A stretch of 64,000 nucleotides of DNA from Clostridiales bacterium. Its GTDB lineage: Bacteria; Bacillota; Clostridia; Caldicoprobacterales; DTU083. The first letter of the stretch is position 1, and each line of letters opens with the position of its first letter. Below the pieces are notes generated by a model that made no database searches, was not told the DNA's origin, and saw only the letters and a program-made list of their open reading frames with translations. Below are positions 53,206 through 61,960 of the stretch, piece after piece. Location: positions 116,297-180,296 of the forward strand of contig DUSN01000070.1 of assembly GCA_012842605.1 (NCBI GenBank), given 5' to 3'. Made by a program: the position numbers and the translations under genes.

Positions 53206-54006
53206 TCATATCTTTATAAAAACCGGCTTCATTTCCGCAAAAGACGTCATATAGTCAAATCCGGCATATTTGAGACATTCGAGAGCTATTTTATTTTCAT
53301 AGCCCACATACTGAACGGAGTGTGCGTCAGACCCTACCGTTACAATTTCTCCTCCCAGTTCTCGAAACCATTTTAATATATCCGGATGGGGATGGGGCTG
53401 CCTGGATGGATGCCTGAAACCTGCTGTATTTAGCTCCAGTCCCTTGCCCTTTTGTACCAGCATATTGAGAATTGCCTCTATTAATTCTTTTCCTATCTTA
53501 TGGTCTGCAGGGTCATATTCAAAAGGTGTATATCGCCTGAGATAATCCAGATGTCCCAGCACATTGAAATCATCATAATATTGGAAAAGCTCCAGTATCT
53601 GGTTGTAATAGTCCGTATAGCTTTTTATTCTGTCACGGGTGTTAAAATAAACCCTGTAATAGGGATCTTCTCCTTGTACTAAATGTACGGAAGCAATAAC
53701 AAAGTCAAAAGGATAATCAGCAACTAAAGCTGATGCCTTGCCCAGGGTCCAGTCCTGCAATCCGATTTCTATACCCGCTTTTACATTTAGCCGGCCTTTG
53801 AACTGATCTTTTACTTTTTCCAGATTAATCAGATATTGATTCATATCTTTGATCTGAAATGCAAGGGGGTTGTCCGGCAGATCTATATCCATGTGATCTG
53901 TAATTGCAATTTCCTTCAAGCCAACTATAACAGCCTGCTGGCAGGCTTCTTCCATGGTCATTTCTCCGTCAGCTGAGAATATTGTATGCATATGGTAATC
54001 CAGCAT
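53206..54006 (-). CDS. hisK: PHP-type histidinol-phosphatase (HisK/HisJ)
   Basis: Removes phosphate from histidinol phosphate, the penultimate part of histidine synthesis. The 266 residues start MLDYHMHTIFSADGEMTMEE, the PHP metal motif HxH, then ITDHMDIDLP, GIEIGLQDW, FVIASVHLVQGEDP, NVLGHLDYLRRYTP and TVGSDAHSVQYVG, all metal ligands of the PHP fold. ATG 54006 follows AGGTGA on its strand; the longer open frame upstream lacks homology-like features. It is divergent from the his operon, where hisB encodes only the dehydratase, so this gene completes that step. Confidence 0.88.
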   Translation of the reverse strand: MLDYHMHTIFSADGEMTMEEACQQAVIVGLKEIAITDHMDIDLPDNPLAFQIKDMNQYLINLEKVKDQFKGRLNVKAGIEIGLQDWTLGKASALVADYPFDFVIASVHLVQGEDPYYRVYFNTRDRIKSYTDYYNQILELFQYYDDFNVLGHLDYLRRYTPFEYDPADHKIGKELIEAILNMLVQKGKGLELNTAGFRHPSRQPHPHPDILKWFRELGGEIVTVGSDAHSVQYVGYENKIALECLKYAGFDYMTSFAEMKPVFIKI

Positions 54007-54076
54007 ATTATTCACCTGTTTCTTAGTTTTTGCTCTTAATTGCAGACAAAATTGATGCTGCTGATAATTTTTGAGC

Positions 54077-54090
54077 ACAATACGTATTGT
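54077..54090. promoter_or_regulatory. 14-bp perfect palindrome at the hisK promoter
   Basis: ACAATACGTATTGT (54077-54090) is a perfect palindrome overlapping the hisK -10 box and start point. It lies in the divergent region between hisK and hisZ and is a good candidate operator for a dimeric repressor. Confidence 0.5.
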
Positions 54091-54114
54091 ATAGTCAGTA
54101 TTTCCTTTAGTCAA
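54086..54114 (-). promoter_or_regulatory. Sigma-A promoter of hisK
   Basis: On the minus strand TTGACT (54114-54109) and TACAAT (54091-54086) are 17 bases apart, about 80 bases before the hisK start. Confidence 0.7.
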
Positions 54115-54153
54115 CAGCATATAAAACAAATGAAAAAATTTACTGAAAATTTG

Positions 54154-54182
54154 TTGACAGGTATATATATAAAGTTTATAAT
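54154..54182 (+). promoter_or_regulatory. Consensus sigma-A promoter of the his operon
   Basis: TTGACA (54154-54159) and TATAAT (54177-54182), both perfect, are 17 bases apart, about 53 bases before hisZ. No T-box or leader peptide is visible in the short leader. Confidence 0.85.
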
Positions 54183-54234
54183 AATTTAATATAATAAAGT
54201 GATAAACAGATAAAGCAATAAAGCGGTGAAGGTT

Positions 54235-55452
54235 ATGAACAGCTCTGTTAATAAGTGGATGCAGCAAATCCCGGAAGGTGTACAAGATACCCTTCCTGAT
54301 GAATGCTATAACAGAAGGATAATAGAAAACAAGCTGCGTCAATGGTTTCATTTGAGCGGTTTTAATGAAATTGATACGCCCTTGTTTGAGTACCTGGACT
54401 TATTTTGCGGAAACACTGCATCAATAGAACAGGAGGAAATGTATAAATTTTTCGAGCCCGGAAGCCGCATTATGGTGCTGAGACCGGATATTACCATGCC
54501 TATTGCCCGTATAGCTGCAACCAAAATGAAGAATCAACCTCTTCCTATACGTTTGTCATATATAGGAAATGTATATAGATATGAGGTTCAGAGGCAGATC
54601 CGGCAGAGAGAATTTGCGCAGGCAGGAATTGAGCTGTTAGGTTCCCGCAAACCTGAAGCAGATGCTGAAGTAATTGCACTGGCAATTGAATCTTTGCTGA
54701 AATTAGGGCTTAATGAGTTCCAGATTGATATTGGACAGGTGGAATATTTTAAGGGTTTATTGGAGGATGCAGGGCTGGATGAGCAGCAATCTGAAAACCT
54801 GCGCCGCCTTACAGATCAAAAAAACAGGCTGGCATTGGAGATGCAGCTGAAGGAACTGCCAATTTCCGATGAAACAAAGAATAACCTGCTTAAAGTCCCC
54901 ATGCTGTTTGGGAGCGAAGAGGTATTAAAGAATGCAATGGAGCTTGCCAAAACTGAGCGCTGCATTAAATCTCTGGAAAATATAGAACAAATATACAGCA
55001 TGCTTAAAAATATAGGTTTATCAAAATACATTACCATAGATATGGGAATGGTTCAAAGCTTGAACTATTACACCGGCATGATTTTCAGAGGCATGATCAA
55101 GGACATGGGATACCCGGTCTGCGGCGGCGGGCGATATGATTCATTGATTTCTGAGTTTGGAATAGAAATGCCTGCTACTGGCTTTGCACTGGAAATAAGA
55201 CGCATACTATTGGCACTGGACAGGCAAGGCAGATTGGATGTATTGCCTGAAACAGATATACTGTTTGTTTATGATCCAAAGACCGATAAGGAAGGATACG
55301 AATTACTGCAGGATCTTAAATCGAAGGGGTTGAGGGTTGAGGTATTTCTGCCCGGTGAAAACGGTCAAACTCCCGAAGAATACGCCGGTAAAAAAGGGAT
55401 TTCCAAAATACTGCTGCGATCCGGCGGACAGACTGAAGAACTCATTGTATGA
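54235..55452 (+). CDS. hisZ: ATP phosphoribosyltransferase regulatory subunit HisZ
   Basis: A histidyl-tRNA synthetase paralog that pairs with short-form HisG. The class II synthetase fold is seen in IPEGVQDTLPDE, VLRPDITMPIARIA, RLSYIGNVYRYE (motif 2) and YYTGMIFRGMIKDMGYPVCGGGRYDSL (motif 3 region, split). 405 residues from ATG 54235; a GTG at 54226 is also possible. It lacks a clear anticodon-binding domain match and its context (first gene of a his operon followed by a 212-residue HisG) indicates HisZ rather than HisS. Confidence 0.9.
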   Translation: MNSSVNKWMQQIPEGVQDTLPDECYNRRIIENKLRQWFHLSGFNEIDTPLFEYLDLFCGNTASIEQEEMYKFFEPGSRIMVLRPDITMPIARIAATKMKNQPLPIRLSYIGNVYRYEVQRQIRQREFAQAGIELLGSRKPEADAEVIALAIESLLKLGLNEFQIDIGQVEYFKGLLEDAGLDEQQSENLRRLTDQKNRLALEMQLKELPISDETKNNLLKVPMLFGSEEVLKNAMELAKTERCIKSLENIEQIYSMLKNIGLSKYITIDMGMVQSLNYYTGMIFRGMIKDMGYPVCGGGRYDSLISEFGIEMPATGFALEIRRILLALDRQGRLDVLPETDILFVYDPKTDKEGYELLQDLKSKGLRVEVFLPGENGQTPEEYAGKKGISKILLRSGGQTEELIV

Positions 55453-55468
55453 AGGGAGTGCTTTTCCT

Positions 55469-56107
55469 ATGATAACAATAGCCCTGGCCAAAGGCCGCCT
55501 GGCAGATCAGACTATGGATCTGCTGGAACAGCTGGGAATGGACTTAAGTGAAATCAGAAAAGAATCCAGGAAACTGATTTTTAACACTAACGATGGTTTC
55601 ATTCGGTTTATTATGGTAAAGCCCAGCGATGTGCCTGTCTATGTTGAATATGGCACTGCAGATATAGGTATCGCCGGAAAAGATACCCTGCTGGAAGAAG
55701 GCAGGCAGCTTTATGAGATGCTGGATTTAAAAATAGGCCGCTGTAAACTGGTAGTAGCAGGGTATCCGGAAAGAAGGCAATCCGGTATCATAAATACCCA
55801 TATAAGGGTGGCAACTAAATACCCGAACATTACCCGGAACTATTTCTCGAGCCGGGGAGAAAACGTGGATATTATAAAGTTGAATGGATCAGTAGAATTA
55901 GGCCCCTTAACAGGATTGTCAGATGTGATTTTGGATATAGTTGAAAGCGGCAAGACCCTGGCAGAAAACGGTCTTGTTGTACTGGAAGAGGTCTGCCCGA
56001 TCAGTGCCAGACTGGTCGTAAACCAGGTAAGCCTTAAGACCAAGCATGACGAAATTAAAGCAATTATAGACGGACTGAGAAAACTGCTGGAAGGAGAAGC
56101 GTTATGA
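55469..56107 (+). CDS. hisG: ATP phosphoribosyltransferase catalytic subunit HisG (short form)
   Basis: First step of histidine synthesis: joins ATP and PRPP. The start at ATG 55469 (MITIALAKGRLADQTMDLLE) follows GAAGGGAG and gives 212 residues, the short form that lacks the regulatory ACT-like domain and needs HisZ, encoded just upstream. The PRPP-binding motif is GLSDVILDIVESGKTLAENG. The open frame runs further upstream without support. Four-base overlap with hisD. Confidence 0.95.
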   Translation: MITIALAKGRLADQTMDLLEQLGMDLSEIRKESRKLIFNTNDGFIRFIMVKPSDVPVYVEYGTADIGIAGKDTLLEEGRQLYEMLDLKIGRCKLVVAGYPERRQSGIINTHIRVATKYPNITRNYFSSRGENVDIIKLNGSVELGPLTGLSDVILDIVESGKTLAENGLVVLEEVCPISARLVVNQVSLKTKHDEIKAIIDGLRKLLEGEAL

Positions 56108-57423
56108 TTCGATATATTGATGCAAGAGGTAAAGATACCCCGTGGGTAATAAATGAGCTGAAACGGCCTTCCCAGTTGGAAGCTGATCAGGAACGGAAAG
56201 TTGTACTGTCCATTTTAAAATCGGTTAAAGAAGAAGGAGATGCTGCCCTGCTCAGGTTTGCCAGGAAGTTTGACAAGGCAGAATTATCCGGACCTGATGC
56301 CTTAATTGTGGCGGAAGAGGAAATTCAAAGTGCATATGATAAAACAAGTCCCAGGCTTCTGAAGATATTGGATAAGGCTGCTGAGAGAATCAGACGCTTT
56401 CATGAAAAGCAGAAGCAGGAAACATGGATCTCATTTGAAGAACAGGGAATTATGCTAGGCCAGAAGATAGCTCCCTTGAAAAGGGTGGGGGTGTATGTGC
56501 CCGGGGGAAGGGCTGCATATCCATCTTCGGTACTGATGAATGTTATTCCTGCTCAAGTTGCAGGTGTACAGGAAATTGTCATGGTAACTCCGCCCAGGCC
56601 GGATGGAACAGTTCATCCTTCCATACTTGCTGCCGCAAAAGTGGCAGGGGTAAGGCAAGTTTACCGTACAGGCGGAGCTCAAGCAATCGGTGCATTGGCT
56701 TATGGTACGCAAACCATTCCCAAGGTTGATAAAATTGTAGGTCCCGGCAATATATACGTGGCACTGGCTAAAAGGGAAGTATTCGGTCTTGCAGACATTG
56801 ATATGATTGCAGGCCCAAGCGAAATAGTGGTTATTGCTGATAAGACTGCAAAACCTTCTTTTGTAGCCGCTGATTTGATATCCCAGGCTGAACATGATCC
56901 CATGGCAACTTCTATTCTAATAACGAATTGCAAGGAAATTATTTCAGGTACAAAGCAGGAACTGGAAAGGCAGGCAGCGAAACAACCATTGATAGACACA
57001 ATTCGCTCTTCCTTGCAAAACTATGGTGCATGTGTCCTTGTAGAATCCATAAGCAAAGCCGTTAAACTGTCCAATGCCCTGGCACCGGAGCACCTGGAGC
57101 TGGCTGTTGCAAACCCAATGGAGCTGCTGTCAGAGGTTCAGAATGCCGGTGCAATTTTCCTTGGCCACTATTCTCCTGAACCGGTAGGAGATTATATGGC
57201 CGGTCCTAATCATGTTCTTCCCACCAGTGGTACGGCACGATTTTATTCTCCTCTCAGTGTAGATGATTTTGTCAAAAAGTCCAGCATTATTTACTATGAC
57301 AGATCAGCTTTGAAACGGATTCACCAGGACGTGGCGGATTTTGCGCGGATGGAAGGGCTGTCAGCCCATGCAAATGCCATGGAAGTGAGGTATGAAAATG
57401 ATGATGAAGGGATATTTACGTGA
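56104..57423 (+). CDS. hisD: Histidinol dehydrogenase HisD
   Basis: Oxidises histidinol to histidine in two NAD-dependent steps. Full length at 439 residues. Characteristic stretches: VGVYVPGGRAAYPSSVLMN, VYRTGGAQAIGALAYGT, VGPGNIYVALAKREVFG, DMIAGPSEIVVIAD, the zinc-binding DLISQAEHDPMA and GPNHVLPTSGTARFYSPLSV. ATG overlaps the hisG stop (ATGA). Confidence 0.97.
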   Translation: MIRYIDARGKDTPWVINELKRPSQLEADQERKVVLSILKSVKEEGDAALLRFARKFDKAELSGPDALIVAEEEIQSAYDKTSPRLLKILDKAAERIRRFHEKQKQETWISFEEQGIMLGQKIAPLKRVGVYVPGGRAAYPSSVLMNVIPAQVAGVQEIVMVTPPRPDGTVHPSILAAAKVAGVRQVYRTGGAQAIGALAYGTQTIPKVDKIVGPGNIYVALAKREVFGLADIDMIAGPSEIVVIADKTAKPSFVAADLISQAEHDPMATSILITNCKEIISGTKQELERQAAKQPLIDTIRSSLQNYGACVLVESISKAVKLSNALAPEHLELAVANPMELLSEVQNAGAIFLGHYSPEPVGDYMAGPNHVLPTSGTARFYSPLSVDDFVKKSSIIYYDRSALKRIHQDVADFARMEGLSAHANAMEVRYENDDEGIFT

Positions 57424-58477
57424 GGATCTTAAGGGTATAAAACCTTACCAGACAGAGAAACACAAATGTACCTTAAAGCTGGATGCTAATGAAAGTCCAT
57501 ATCCCATTCCATTGGAAATCAGAGCACAACTGGCATCCGAACTGTTAAACGGCAATGATTATCATCAATATCCGGACCCGAATGCAGACAGGCTGAGGGA
57601 TTTGCTTGCTGAAATTCATCAGCTGAATCGGGATAATATACTGATAGGGAACGGTTCTGATGAACTGCTGCATATAATCACTACAGCCTTTGCGGGCTGG
57701 GGAGACAAAGTGTTATGCCCTCTGCCCGGTTTTAGCATGGTATCCTATTATGCCAGGCTGGCTGGAGCTGTCCCGGTGGATTACCGTCTGAATGACAGGT
57801 TTCAATATGACGTATCAGAGATAGAGAAGGCCTTGGATACTTACAAACCCAAGATTCTTCATATATGCTCACCAAACAATCCCACAGGAAGCACCCTGCC
57901 GGTTTCGGATATCTATTATCTTGCCCGCCGCTTTGACGGTGTAGTTGTTGTAGACGAAGCCTACTATGAGTTCTGCGGAAAATCTGCAGTATCTCTTATA
58001 CACTTATGCCCCAACCTGGTGGTGCTGCGTACCTTTTCCAAAGCCATTGGCATAGCAGGACTCAGGGTAGGGTATATGATCAGCAGCAAATCCCTGGCAA
58101 ATGAAATTTACAAAGCAAAGCCACCCTATAATGTCAACAGCTTTTCCCAAAGAGCGGCAGAATTGATGCTGGCTCATCCGGAAATTCAAAGGGAGCGTGT
58201 GAAAAAGATCATTGAAGCCCGGGATTGGCTTTACCAGGCATTGGACGGCCTGCGCGGGGTGGATCCATATCCTTCTGAAGCCAACTTTATTTTGTTCAAG
58301 GTAAAGCAAGGCGATTTAGTATATCGCGGCCTCCTGGAAAAAGGCATAGTGGTAAGACATTTTGAAGGAAGTCCGATATTGAAAAATCATCTAAGAATCA
58401 CCATCGGAAGAGCAGAGGACAATAAGTATATCATACAAAGTCTGGCAGATATTCTGGCAAACCTGGAGGGCTGGTAA
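57398..58477 (+). CDS. hisC: Histidinol-phosphate aminotransferase HisC
   Basis: PLP-dependent transfer of an amino group from glutamate to imidazole-acetol phosphate. The 359 residues show LKLDANESPYPIPLE, IGNGSDELLHIITTAF, CSPNNPTGSTLP, VVVDEAYYEFCG, the PLP-lysine motif TFSKAIGIAGLRVGY, and the C-terminal HLRITIGRAEDN. The start is one of three in-frame ATGs (57398, 57401, 57404) inside the end of hisD; 57398 is seven bases after GAGG. Confidence 0.94.
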   Translation: MMMKGYLREDLKGIKPYQTEKHKCTLKLDANESPYPIPLEIRAQLASELLNGNDYHQYPDPNADRLRDLLAEIHQLNRDNILIGNGSDELLHIITTAFAGWGDKVLCPLPGFSMVSYYARLAGAVPVDYRLNDRFQYDVSEIEKALDTYKPKILHICSPNNPTGSTLPVSDIYYLARRFDGVVVVDEAYYEFCGKSAVSLIHLCPNLVVLRTFSKAIGIAGLRVGYMISSKSLANEIYKAKPPYNVNSFSQRAAELMLAHPEIQRERVKKIIEARDWLYQALDGLRGVDPYPSEANFILFKVKQGDLVYRGLLEKGIVVRHFEGSPILKNHLRITIGRAEDNKYIIQSLADILANLEGW

Positions 58478-59067
58478 TGAATCGAAAGGGCAGTGAAAAA
58501 CGTACGACAAAAGAAACCTGCGTTACTGTTGCTATTGATCTTGATGGCAGCGGTACAGCAGAATGCAAAACCGGAATAGGATTTTTGGACCATATGCTGA
58601 CGCTGTTTTCCGCTCATGGCGGTTTTGACCTGCAGGTTGAAGCAAAAGGCGATCTGGAGGTTGACGGCCACCATACGGTTGAGGATGTAGGGATTGTACT
58701 GGGCAAAGCACTGAGCCAAGCGCTGGGCGATAAGAAGGGAATACAAAGATACGGCACAATTTTTATCCCCATGGATGAGTCCCTTGTTATGGTAAGCCTT
58801 GACATTAGCGGCCGGCCGTACCTGCACATGGAATTTCCTGCTCTGGCACCAATGGTGGGAGACTTTGACACACAGCTGCTGGAAGAGTTTTTCCGGGCCT
58901 TTACTGTCCACAGCGGGATCACTCTTCATATTCGTGTGCTTTATGGAAGAAATACCCACCATATGATAGAAGCCGCATTCAAGGCTTTGGGCAGAAGTTT
59001 GCGGCAGGCTGTGAACATTATGCATAACAGCAGCCATATTCCGTCCACAAAAGGTTTGATCGATTAG
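58477..59067 (+). CDS. hisB: Imidazoleglycerol-phosphate dehydratase HisB
   Basis: Dehydrates imidazole-glycerol phosphate; a monofunctional enzyme of 196 residues without the N-terminal phosphatase of E. coli HisB. Manganese-binding histidine motifs are present: GFLDHMLTLFSAHGGFDL, DGHHTVEDVGIVLG, FFRAFTVHSGITLH and NTHHMIEAAFKALGRSL. Its start overlaps the hisC stop by one base. The phosphatase step is served by the divergent hisK. Confidence 0.96.
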   Translation: MNRKGSEKRTTKETCVTVAIDLDGSGTAECKTGIGFLDHMLTLFSAHGGFDLQVEAKGDLEVDGHHTVEDVGIVLGKALSQALGDKKGIQRYGTIFIPMDESLVMVSLDISGRPYLHMEFPALAPMVGDFDTQLLEEFFRAFTVHSGITLHIRVLYGRNTHHMIEAAFKALGRSLRQAVNIMHNSSHIPSTKGLID

Positions 59068-59154
59068 CGAATAGGTGAAGTATAGATGATATTGCTCAAG
59101 AATTGCAGATGATATAACGAATGAAGAAAATGTATAACCTGGAAGGATGATAGC

Positions 59155-59865
59155 ATGATTATACTTCCGGCAGTTGACATTAAGGGCGGCCGATGTGTAC
59201 GGCTGCTTCAAGGCCGGGCGGAATGTGAAACGGTATATGGCTCAGATCCTGTAGAAATGGCACGCAGTTGGGAAAGACAAGGTGCGGAGTTCCTTCATGT
59301 TGTAGACCTGGATGGGGCTTTTTATGGATTTTCTCCCAACGAAGAACTGATTTCAAGCATGGTAAAAGAAGTATCAATTCCTATACAATTGGGAGGAGGA
59401 ATCCGTTCCATGGAAAAAATCCGGCGTATGCTGGATGAGTATGGAGTTAAAAGGGTTATCTTAGGTACTGCTGCTGTGGAGAACACAGAACTGCTTCAGC
59501 ATGCTGCGGCAAAATACCCTGGCCGGATTGTGGTGGGTATTGATGCTAATCAAGGAAAGGCAGCAATCAAAGGCTGGGTTGAAGCCACAGACATATCAGC
59601 CGTTGACCTGGGACTTATGGTGAAAAAAATGGGAATAGAAACCGTTGTTTATACCGATATATCTAAAGATGGCATGTTAAGCGGCCCAAACTTAGAGGGA
59701 ATCAATGAAATGATAGAAAAAACAGGGCTGAATATAATTGCCTCGGGCGGCATAAGCAGTCTGAAGGACTTACAGCAGATTAAAGAAACCGGCGCTGCAG
59801 GTGCTATTATCGGCAAGGCTTTATATACCGGGGAAATTCGTTTGTCTGATGCATTAAATACTTGA
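59155..59865 (+). CDS. hisA: ProFAR isomerase HisA
   Basis: Isomerises ProFAR to PRFAR. A (beta-alpha)8 barrel of 236 residues with two phosphate-binding halves: [20 protein letters not shown] (catalytic Asp8), [29 protein letters not shown] (catalytic Asp) and [27 protein letters not shown] precedes the ATG. An 87-base gap separates it from hisB, where hisH usually lies. Confidence 0.95.
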   Translation: MIILPAVDIKGGRCVRLLQGRAECETVYGSDPVEMARSWERQGAEFLHVVDLDGAFYGFSPNEELISSMVKEVSIPIQLGGGIRSMEKIRRMLDEYGVKRVILGTAAVENTELLQHAAAKYPGRIVVGIDANQGKAAIKGWVEATDISAVDLGLMVKKMGIETVVYTDISKDGMLSGPNLEGINEMIEKTGLNIIASGGISSLKDLQQIKETGAAGAIIGKALYTGEIRLSDALNT

Positions 59866-59878
59866 AGGAGTGAACAGA

Positions 59879-60643
59879 ATGCAGCAAGTAAGAGTAATAC
59901 CCTGCCTGGACATGATGGGCGGCCGCGTGGTCAAGGGGGTAAACTTTGTAAACATGAAGGATGCAGGTGATCCTGTGGAGATTGCAGCGGTTTACAGCAA
60001 AGCCGGTGCTGATGAGCTTGTTTTTCTTGATATTACCGCAACCCAGCAGGGCAGGGGAACACTTCTGGATTTAGTGAAAAAAACCGCTGAACAGGCGGCT
60101 GTCCCATTTGCTGTAGGGGGCGGCATACGGGATCTTGCAGATATGGAAGCAGTCCTGAAAGCAGGCGCAGATAAAGTGTCTGTCAATTCAGCAGCCTTGA
60201 AGCGGCCGGAATTGATATCCGAAGCAGCAGCAAGGTTTGGAAGTCAACGCATAGTGGTGGCAATAGATGCAAAACGTCGGAGCGACGGGGGCTATGATGT
60301 GTATATGAACGGCGGAAGCGTAAACGCCAATCGGGATGTTGTGGAATGGGCAAGGGAGGTTGAATCACTGGGAGCCGGTGAAATTCTGCTTACCAGCATG
60401 GATAAAGACGGGACGAAGGATGGATATGATATTGAGCTGACCAGGGCGGTCTCACAGGCGGTGAAAATCCCGGTCATTGCTTCTGGCGGCGCAGGAAAAC
60501 TGGAGCATTTTGCTGAAGCTGTTTTGGAAGGCGGTGCCTCCGCAGTATTGGCGGCTTCATTGTTTCATTACGGGGAATACTCAATTATGGATGTAAAGAG
60601 ATACCTGATGAGTAAGGGAATACCTGTCAGGATGGAGTGTTAA
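59879..60643 (+). CDS. hisF: Imidazoleglycerol-phosphate synthase cyclase subunit HisF
   Basis: Synthase half of the HisH-HisF complex that uses ammonia from HisH. A barrel of 254 residues: [20 protein letters not shown] (Asp11), [48 protein letters not shown] (Asp130) and [15 protein letters not shown]. The usual LDVKDGRVVKG reads [11 protein letters not shown], a small change next to the catalytic aspartate. ATG 59879 follows AAGGAG. Its partner HisH is not encoded in the window. Confidence 0.95.
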   Translation: MQQVRVIPCLDMMGGRVVKGVNFVNMKDAGDPVEIAAVYSKAGADELVFLDITATQQGRGTLLDLVKKTAEQAAVPFAVGGGIRDLADMEAVLKAGADKVSVNSAALKRPELISEAAARFGSQRIVVAIDAKRRSDGGYDVYMNGGSVNANRDVVEWAREVESLGAGEILLTSMDKDGTKDGYDIELTRAVSQAVKIPVIASGGAGKLEHFAEAVLEGGASAVLAASLFHYGEYSIMDVKRYLMSKGIPVRMEC

Positions 60644-60645
60644 GT

Positions 60646-61305
60646 ATGCTGCTTGATGAGCAATTGCGCTTTGATGAAAATGGCCTTATACCTGCTGTAA
60701 TACAGGATGCGGAATCCGGCGAAGTATTGATGCTGGGCTATATGAACAGGGAAGCGCTGGAAAAAAGCCTGCAAACAGGGAAGACTCATTTCTGGAGCAG
60801 AAGTCGTCAAAAGCTGTGGATGAAGGGAGAAACTTCCGGCCATATCCAGACAATTGAAGAAGTATATTTCGACTGCGATAAGGATGCTCTGCTGTTTAAA
60901 GTAAAACAGGCTGTTGCAGCTTGTCATACCGGGCATTATTCCTGTTTCCACAGCAAAATCAATGATGAATATGATATAATAAAAATAGACGAGCCGGTTT
61001 TTGAACCTGAAAATGTTTACGGTAACACAGTTTCTATCCTGAAAGAACTATATAATGTAGTGGCAGATCGAAGGCTCCATCCAAAGGAAGGCTCATATAC
61101 CAACTATCTTTTTGAGAAAGGTTTGGATAAGATTCTTAAAAAGGTAGGGGAAGAAACATCGGAAGTTATCATAGCATCAAAAAACCGTTCAAAGGATGAA
61201 GTCGTCTACGAAGTGTCTGATTTATTATATCATCTGATGGTTTTATTGGTAGAGCAAGGCATTACTTTAGAGGATGTATACAGTGAGCTTAAAAGAAGAA
61301 GATGA
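60646..61305 (+). CDS. hisI: Bifunctional PRA-CH/PRA-PH enzyme HisIE
   Basis: Two consecutive early steps in one protein of 219 residues. The N-terminal phosphoribosyl-AMP cyclohydrolase has MLGYMNREALEKSLQTGKTH, WSRSRQKLWMKGETSGH and metal cysteines in DCDKDALLFKVKQ and ACHTGHYSCF. From about residue 115 the phosphoribosyl-ATP pyrophosphatase has NYLFEKGLDKILKKVGEE and YEVSDLLYHLMVLL. ATG 60646 follows GGAG; it overlaps no upstream start of note. It ends the his operon. Confidence 0.95.
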   Translation: MLLDEQLRFDENGLIPAVIQDAESGEVLMLGYMNREALEKSLQTGKTHFWSRSRQKLWMKGETSGHIQTIEEVYFDCDKDALLFKVKQAVAACHTGHYSCFHSKINDEYDIIKIDEPVFEPENVYGNTVSILKELYNVVADRRLHPKEGSYTNYLFEKGLDKILKKVGEETSEVIIASKNRSKDEVVYEVSDLLYHLMVLLVEQGITLEDVYSELKRRR

Positions 61306-61391
61306 TTGCAGCAGTGCCGGCAAGTAATAGATGTATAAACTGCAATAGGAATACTGGTAATAGCCCCGAATATTTATTGATAAAAAAGAGG

Positions 61392-61420
61392 TTGACTTTC
61401 TAAAAGACATATAATATAAT
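61392..61420 (+). promoter_or_regulatory. Sigma-A promoter of the tRNA cluster
   Basis: TTGACT (61392-61397) and a perfect TATAAT (61415-61420) are 17 bases apart, 33 bases before the first tRNA. Confidence 0.82.
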
Positions 61421-61453
61421 CTTTATTGTCGCTGAAAAACAGCGTTATTTTAT

Positions 61454-61529
61454 GGGAGCATAGCTCAGCTGGGAGAGCACCTGCCTTACAAGCAGGGGGT
61501 CATAGGTTCGAGCCCTATTGCTCCCACCA
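61454..61529 (+). tRNA. tRNA-Val (TAC)
   Basis: Cloverleaf of 76 bases with encoded CCA. The anticodon stem CCTGC/GCAGG holds the loop CTTACAA, anticodon TAC. The acceptor arm GGGAGCA pairs with TGCTCCC, and the T loop has GGTTCGAGCC. Confidence 0.95.
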
Positions 61530-61532
61530 TGT

Positions 61533-61609
61533 GGCCCGGTAGTTCAGCAGGTTAGAATGCCAGCCTGTCACGCTGGAGGTCGAGGGTTCGAGCCCCTTCC
61601 GGGTCGCCA
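61533..61609 (+). tRNA. tRNA-Asp (GTC)
   Basis: Cloverleaf of 77 bases with encoded CCA. Anticodon stem CCAGC/GCTGG with loop CTGTCAC, anticodon GTC. Acceptor GGCCCGG pairs with CCGGGTC (one G-T pair). Confidence 0.95.
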
Positions 61610-61620
61610 TTTTGATTTTC

Positions 61621-61696
61621 GCCTCGGTAGCTCAGTCGGTAGAGCAGTAGACTGAAAATCTACGTGTCGGTGGTTCGATTCCGCCCCGAGGCACCA
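61621..61696 (+). tRNA. tRNA-Phe (GAA)
   Basis: Cloverleaf of 76 bases with encoded CCA. Anticodon stem GTAGA/TCTAC with loop CTGAAAA, anticodon GAA. Acceptor GCCTCGG pairs with CCGAGGC. Confidence 0.95.
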
Positions 61697-61709
61697 TTTA
61701 ATTTTATAT

Positions 61710-61794
61710 GGAGGAGTACCCAAGCGGCCAAAGGGGGCAGACTGTAAATCTGTTAGCACAGCTTTCGGTGGTTCGAATCCACCCTCCTCCACCA
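61710..61794 (+). tRNA. tRNA-Tyr (GTA)
   Basis: Class II tRNA of 85 bases with a long variable arm and encoded CCA. Anticodon loop CTGTAAA, anticodon GTA. Acceptor GGAGGAG pairs with CTCCTCC. It abuts the next tRNA without any spacer. Confidence 0.95.
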
Positions 61795-61881
61795 GCGAAA
61801 GTGGTGGAATTGGCAGACGCGCTAGATTCAGGGTCTAGTGGTAGCAATACCGTGCGGGTTCGACTCCCGCCTTTCGCACCA
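61795..61881 (+). tRNA. tRNA-Leu (CAG)
   Basis: Class II tRNA of 87 bases with a long variable arm and encoded CCA. Anticodon stem CTAGA/TCTAG with loop TTCAGGG, anticodon CAG. Acceptor GCGAAAG pairs with CTTTCGC. Confidence 0.95.
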
Positions 61882-61886
61882 GAACA

Positions 61887-61917
61887 AAAAAGCTGTACAG
61901 AGAACAGCTTTTTTTAT
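61887..61917. terminator. Bidirectional terminator between tRNA cluster and spoVA
   Basis: AAAAAAGCTGT (to 61896) pairs with ACAGCTTTTTT (from 61904), with a T run on each strand. It can end the tRNA transcript and the convergent spoVA operon. Confidence 0.88.
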
Positions 61918-61960
61918 TTTAGAAACATAATATACAATTAGAATAACAACAAGCAAAGTC

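Noticed and set aside
54007..54351. N-terminal extension of the hisK reading frame by about 115 residues
   Set aside because: It covers the divergent hisK and hisZ promoters and the start of hisZ, and the PHP motif begins right at the ATG at 54006, which has a ribosome binding site.
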